Shown: positions 35,229-38,435 of the stretch, in pieces | Position numbering within the stretch: the first letter of the stretch is position 1 | How the letters are laid out: every line of letters begins with the position of its first letter | DNA from: Prevotella sp. | GTDB lineage: Bacteria; Bacteroidota; Bacteroidia; Bacteroidales; Bacteroidaceae | Length of the DNA: 38,435 nt | Direction: 5' to 3' | Assembly (NCBI GenBank): GCA_003483565.1 | Contig: DMYZ01000126.1 | Coordinates: 1-38,435 of the forward strand | The notes under the pieces: model-generated | What the model was told of the DNA's origin: nothing | The model's input: only the letters and a program-made list of their open reading frames with translations | The model's database searches: none | Made by a program: the position numbers and the translations under genes

Positions 35229-35990
35229 ATGATCTGCCAGCATCATAAATTTCTATATATGCTACTACTATGTCTGCCAATAGTGATTCCTGCAAGTAGC
35301 TATCCACTTGCAACTTATCAAATACAAACGTCATCTAATAAGACTCAGCAGCATAAGGATGCATTATTATTAAGCAATGCTCTTGATTATTTTATGTCTG
35401 AAAAATATCATGAATCTCTTCTCATTTTACAACAGTTAGATAAGAAATATCGGTTAAATCCACGTTATCTAGCATATCTTGGAGTTTGCTACTATTATGA
35501 ATGGGATTACAAGCATGCCATTAAATATCTAAATGAAGCAATACCACAATTGGAAAATTTCGATCCACATGAACGAAGTCTTTACTTTTACGATGATGCT
35601 GAAAGTTATTTTTATATGAGTGAATATGAAAAAGCCATCCCTCTCTATCAAGAGATGCTCACTCTCTGCTACAAAAACGAAAAGCCTGACGCCCTCTATC
35701 GGATAGGTTTCTGTTATATGTTTACAAAAGATTGGATGAATGCACGGGACTATTTTGCAATGGCTCTGTTGGAATATAAGAAATATAGGAACACTTCAGA
35801 TATGAAAGCGCGCATTATTCAAATCACGAATATGATCATTGGCTGTCAACAACATCTTCCAAAAGGCTTTTATCAAATTCCTGTCTGTCATTCACTAATC
35901 AGCGATCAACTACTAAATACAACTCAAAAAGACACTTTAATAAATATATCCATAAAAAAATCCTTAGTATACAAAAAACAGAATAAATAA
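35229..35990 (+). CDS. Exported TPR-repeat protein
   Basis: A 253-residue protein of no named family. It begins MICQHHKFLYMLLLCLPIVI, a signal peptide or N-terminal anchor. Residues of about 45-195 form four or so tetratricopeptide repeats, with motifs such as YLAYLGVCYYYEWDYKHAIK, SYFYMSEYEKAIPLYQEML and DALYRIGFCYMFTKDWMNAR. These are protein-interaction surfaces, probably periplasmic. I prefer the ATG at 35229 over the TTG at 35208. It follows the M64 gene by 52 nt and probably belongs to the same operon. No clear terminator follows. Confidence 0.75.
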   Translation: MICQHHKFLYMLLLCLPIVIPASSYPLATYQIQTSSNKTQQHKDALLLSNALDYFMSEKYHESLLILQQLDKKYRLNPRYLAYLGVCYYYEWDYKHAIKYLNEAIPQLENFDPHERSLYFYDDAESYFYMSEYEKAIPLYQEMLTLCYKNEKPDALYRIGFCYMFTKDWMNARDYFAMALLEYKKYRNTSDMKARIIQITNMIIGCQQHLPKGFYQIPVCHSLISDQLLNTTQKDTLINISIKKSLVYKKQNK

Positions 35991-36029
35991 TAGAGAAGAA
36001 TACCATTTTACCAATTCGAAAAAAAATTG

Positions 36030-36037
36030 TATCTTTG
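36030..36037 (+). promoter_or_regulatory. Candidate -7 element for cdd
   Basis: TATCTTTG followed by CAG, 47 nt before the ATG at 36085. A TTTT run (36006-36009) lies 20 bp upstream, a weak -33 match. Confidence 0.6.
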
Positions 36038-36084
36038 CAGAGCATATTATGAATAATACGCTCTGAACGAAAGATTTTAAGAAT

Positions 36085-36567
36085 ATGAAAGATATAAAAA
36101 TAGAAATAAACATGAAGTTTGCTCAAATTGATGAATTGAGTCCTAAAGAACAGCAGCTCATCAACACTTCTATTGCAGCTACGCAAAATTCGTATGCGAA
36201 ATATAGTCATTTCTCTGTTGGAGCTGCACTTCTACTGGAAAACGGAAAAATTGTCATTGGAGCAAATCAAGAAAATGCCGCATTCCCTTCCGGCCTCTGT
36301 GCTGAACGTACAGCTATTTTTGCAGCACAAGCCAGTGAGCCTGATCAAAAAATAAGGACCTTAGCAATAGCAGCAAAAAACAAATATGGGCTAACAAAAG
36401 AGCCAATAACTCCTTGTGGCGCTTGCCGACAAGTCATTTTAGAAATAGAAGACCGGTATAAAAGTCCTGTCCGTATTTTACTTTATGGAACAAGTGGCAT
36501 AATATGTATTAATTCTGTAAAAGATCTTCTACCTTTGTGTTTTGTAGATGAGAACATGCACAAATAA
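36085..36567 (+). CDS. cdd: Cytidine deaminase
   Basis: A 160-residue zinc enzyme converting cytidine and deoxycytidine to (deoxy)uridine in pyrimidine salvage. SHFSVGAALL is followed by NQENAAFPSGLCAERTAIFA with the zinc ligand C72 and catalytic E74. PCGACRQVI supplies C111 and C114. This three-Cys zinc site is that of the tetrameric Cdd form. The start at 36085 gives a slightly longer N-terminus than usual; an ATG at 36112 is also possible. It has its own promoter (36030-36037) and terminator and is therefore monocistronic. Confidence 0.94.
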   Translation: MKDIKIEINMKFAQIDELSPKEQQLINTSIAATQNSYAKYSHFSVGAALLLENGKIVIGANQENAAFPSGLCAERTAIFAAQASEPDQKIRTLAIAAKNKYGLTKEPITPCGACRQVILEIEDRYKSPVRILLYGTSGIICINSVKDLLPLCFVDENMHK

Positions 36568-36568
36568 G

Positions 36569-36612
36569 TTTTAGGCATAATAAAATAAATTTATTATGCC
36601 TAAAATATTTTT
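36569..36612 (+). terminator. Rho-independent terminator of cdd
   Basis: A perfect 16-bp stem (36569-36584 with 36590-36605) with a 5-base loop, followed by TATTTTTC. It begins one base after the cdd stop. Confidence 0.92.
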
Positions 36613-36623
36613 CATCCAAGATA

Positions 36624-36652
36624 TTGTTTTTACGAAAAAATAATTAATTTTG
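36624..36652 (+). promoter_or_regulatory. Promoter of the D-lactate dehydrogenase gene
   Basis: TTG at 36624-36626, 18 bp, TAATTTTG at 36645-36652. The leader to the ATG at 36712 is about 55 nt. The spacing is one base shorter than the usual 19. Confidence 0.55.
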
Positions 36653-36711
36653 CTTTAATATAAATATGAACTTATAAGTTCATAAGATAAAATAATTTAA
36701 AGGTTTTTATT

Positions 36712-37710
36712 ATGGTGAAAATTGCCTTTTTTGATGCACATAGTTATGATCGTCATAGTTTTAAGAAAACGAATGAAGATTTTGGTTTTGATATACACTT
36801 TTACAAAGAACGCCTTTCCCTTGATTCTATAGAACTTACTCAAGGAAAGGAAATTGTATGTATATTCGTCAATGATGAAGTTACAGCACCTGTAATTGAA
36901 AAAATGGTAGAAAATGGAGTAAAACTTATAGCTTTACGTTGCGCCGGTTTCAATAATGTTGATTTGAAAGCAGCAGAAGGAAGGATTAAAGTTGTACGTG
37001 TTCCAGCCTACTCTCCACATGCTGTTGCTGAGTATGCACTCACATTGATGCTGACTCTAAATAGAAAAGTTTATCGTTCAGCCCAACGAACTCGCGAAGG
37101 AAATTTTCGTCTTTCAGGTTTACTAGGCTTTGATATGTATGGAAAAACTATAGGCATTGTAGGTATGGGAAGAATTGCCAGAGTACTTATTGGAATTCTT
37201 CACGGTTTTGGTATGAATATTTTGGCCTATGATAAATATCCGGACATAAAGTTCGCCAAGGAAAATCAAGTTGAAATTGTTGATCTTGACACTCTTTACC
37301 AACACAGTGATATCATCACACTACATTGCCCATTAACCCCAGAGACTACTCATATGATTAATAAAGATTCTATTGAAAGGATGAAAGAGGGCGTTATGAT
37401 CATTAATACTGGCCGTGGAAAATTAATCAGAACAGAAGACTTAATCGAAGGACTAAGAAATAAGAAAGTAGGTTCAGCAGGTCTTGATGTATACGAAGAA
37501 GAGGCTAAATTTTTCTATGAAGATCATTCTGATCGTATTTTGAATGATAATAGTCTTGCTTTATTGCTGATGATGCCAAATGTAATTGTCACTTCCCATC
37601 AAGCTTTTTTTACGCAAGAAGCACTTCATAATATTGCCACCACAACCCTGCAGAATATCAGTGACTTCATGGATGGTAAAGAATTGCTCAATGAAGTAAA
37701 ACTAAAATAA
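36712..37710 (+). CDS. ldhA: D-lactate dehydrogenase (2-hydroxyacid dehydrogenase family)
   Basis: A 332-residue NAD-dependent enzyme reducing pyruvate to D-lactate in fermentation. The nucleotide-binding motif is GMGRIA (151-156), with DKY after strand 2. The catalytic residues R235 (NTGRGKL), E264 (LDVYEEE) and H296 (TSHQAF) stand at the same numbers as in characterised Lactobacillus D-LDH. NVDLKAA and YSPHAVAEYAL are typical of the D-LDH branch rather than glycerate or phosphoglycerate dehydrogenase. It is monocistronic, between cdd and a convergent galE. Confidence 0.92.
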   Translation: MVKIAFFDAHSYDRHSFKKTNEDFGFDIHFYKERLSLDSIELTQGKEIVCIFVNDEVTAPVIEKMVENGVKLIALRCAGFNNVDLKAAEGRIKVVRVPAYSPHAVAEYALTLMLTLNRKVYRSAQRTREGNFRLSGLLGFDMYGKTIGIVGMGRIARVLIGILHGFGMNILAYDKYPDIKFAKENQVEIVDLDTLYQHSDIITLHCPLTPETTHMINKDSIERMKEGVMIINTGRGKLIRTEDLIEGLRNKKVGSAGLDVYEEEAKFFYEDHSDRILNDNSLALLLMMPNVIVTSHQAFFTQEALHNIATTTLQNISDFMDGKELLNEVKLK

Positions 37711-37734
37711 ATATAAAGCGATAGAATCTATACA

Positions 37735-37765
37735 AAATTAGCCTCCGATTCACATCGGAGGCTAA
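37735..37765 (-). terminator. Terminator of galE, also a stem-loop after ldhA
   Basis: A perfect 12-bp stem (37738-37749 with 37754-37765) with a 4-base loop. On the minus strand it is followed by TTTTGTATAG, giving a good galE terminator. On the plus strand there is no T tract, so it would be weak for ldhA. Confidence 0.82.
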
Positions 37766-37817
37766 CAACAACACAAACACAAAATTCAGTTCGTCATTTC
37801 AACGAACCGGTATATTT

Positions 37818-38435
37818 TCACATTACTTTATCCTCACGAAGTTTCTTCTGCCACTTCCATGCAGAACGAAGGACATCTTCCAGAGAAGTATCAGCAGACC
37901 ATCCTAACACTTTGTTTGCTTTAGTACAATCACCCCATATCTTCTCTATATCTCCTTCACGACGAGGTCCATATTTCCAATTCAATTTTACACCCGTAGC
38001 CTTTTCAAAAGTTTCTATAATTTCGAGGGTAGAATTTCCATGCCCTGTGCCAATGTTAAAGTATTCTATAGAATTAGTATCCTCATCAAGTACCCTGCGC
38101 ATTGCTGCCACATGAGCTTTAGCCAAATCTACAACATAAATATAATCGCGGATACAAGTTCCATCAGGTGTATCATAATCTTGACCAAAAATAGTTAATT
38201 CTTTCCTGATTCCCATAGCTGTCTGAGTGACATAAGGAATCAAATTAGCTGGTACCCCATTAGGAAGTTCTCCAATAAGAGCAGATGGATGGGCTCCTAT
38301 AGGATTAAAGTATCTCAAAACTATACTTTTAATAGGTGCACCACTATGAATATAATCATATATAATCTGCTCATTAATTTCTTTTGTATTTCCATAAGGG
38401 GAAGTTGCCTTCTGATGAGGTGCATTCTCTGTTAC
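37818..38435 (-). CDS. galE: UDP-glucose 4-epimerase, C-terminal part
   Basis: The last 205 residues of an extended short-chain dehydrogenase/reductase that interconverts UDP-glucose and UDP-galactose. The reading frame continues to the right window edge (38435) without an initiator. The visible part starts with VTENAP and contains SPYGNTK, the catalytic Tyr-x3-Lys. It continues with LRYFNPIGAHPSALIGE, DGTCIRDYIYVVDLAKAHVA and FNIGTGHGNSTLEIIE, all GalE signatures. The NAD-binding N-terminus is outside the window. It supplies UDP-galactose for surface polysaccharides or runs the Leloir pathway. Confidence 0.93.
   Translation of the reverse strand, partial: VTENAPHQKATSPYGNTKEINEQIIYDYIHSGAPIKSIVLRYFNPIGAHPSALIGELPNGVPANLIPYVTQTAMGIRKELTIFGQDYDTPDGTCIRDYIYVVDLAKAHVAAMRRVLDEDTNSIEYFNIGTGHGNSTLEIIETFEKATGVKLNWKYGPRREGDIEKIWGDCTKANKVLGWSADTSLEDVLRSAWKWQKKLREDKVM

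Noticed and set aside
1..38435. tRNA, rRNA, CRISPR array, insertion sequence or prophage
   Set aside because: No cloverleaf-like segment, repeat-spacer array, transposase or phage gene was seen, and the gene-free gaps are nearly all under about 300 bases.

Overview
The window looks like a chromosomal segment of a Bacteroidota bacterium, most likely Prevotella or a close relative. The evidence is the AT-rich intergenic DNA, many TAnnTTTG -7 elements (often with TTG/TTTG about 19-20 bp upstream), weak Shine-Dalgarno signals, and family-typical genes: an RpoD of about 290 aa without region 1.1, DUF4491, DUF5686, DUF2461, GH106, OmpH-like lipoprotein, M64 peptidase, and a TonB-receptor-like barrel protein. 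The content is mostly core and housekeeping. I see no phage, insertion sequence, CRISPR array, tRNA or rRNA. Species assignment is inference.

Layout. 1-1205: a partial pepD (-) is divergent from a small membrane protein and an OmpH/Skp-like lipoprotein (+), with interleaved promoters. 1355-2733: nth and a DUF2461 gene. 2792-8985: addA-addB (-), translationally coupled. 9096-12099: a DUF5686 outer-membrane protein and an rpoD-type sigma gene (-), with the sigma-gene terminator doubling as the upstream part of the DUF5686 promoter. 12302-15252: a purine-salvage operon (small coiled-coil membrane protein, xpt, NCS2 permease, LUD protein). 15315-16562: PBP4-family carboxypeptidase lipoprotein (-). 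16820-18846: glutaredoxin-like protein and a cytoplasmic-looking 5'-nucleotidase. 18986-21043: htpG behind a near-perfect sigma-54 promoter. 21115-23619: TonB-receptor-like outer-membrane protein (-) with a leader of about 200 nt. 24075-25820: phosphosugar mutase (-). 25961-32414: DUF4491, rlmH, GH106 and uvrA (+), with overlapping junctions. 32460-32843: shortened FolK-like protein (-). 32990-35990: secreted glucosaminidase/LysM protein, M64 peptidase and TPR protein (+). 36085-37710: cdd and a D-lactate dehydrogenase (+). 37818-38435: partial galE (-).

Themes are DNA repair (nth, addAB, uvrA), nucleotide salvage (xpt-permease, 5'-nucleotidase, cdd), envelope biogenesis and turnover (OmpH, PBP4, DUF5686, glucosaminidase) and carbohydrate metabolism (pgm, GH106, galE, ldh). 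The most notable signals are regulatory: the sigma-54 promoter at htpG, the overlapping terminator and promoter between the sigma gene and DUF5686, the palindromic -7 element before the glutaredoxin gene, and the long structured leader of the TonB-receptor-like gene. No clearly new multi-gene system is evident.
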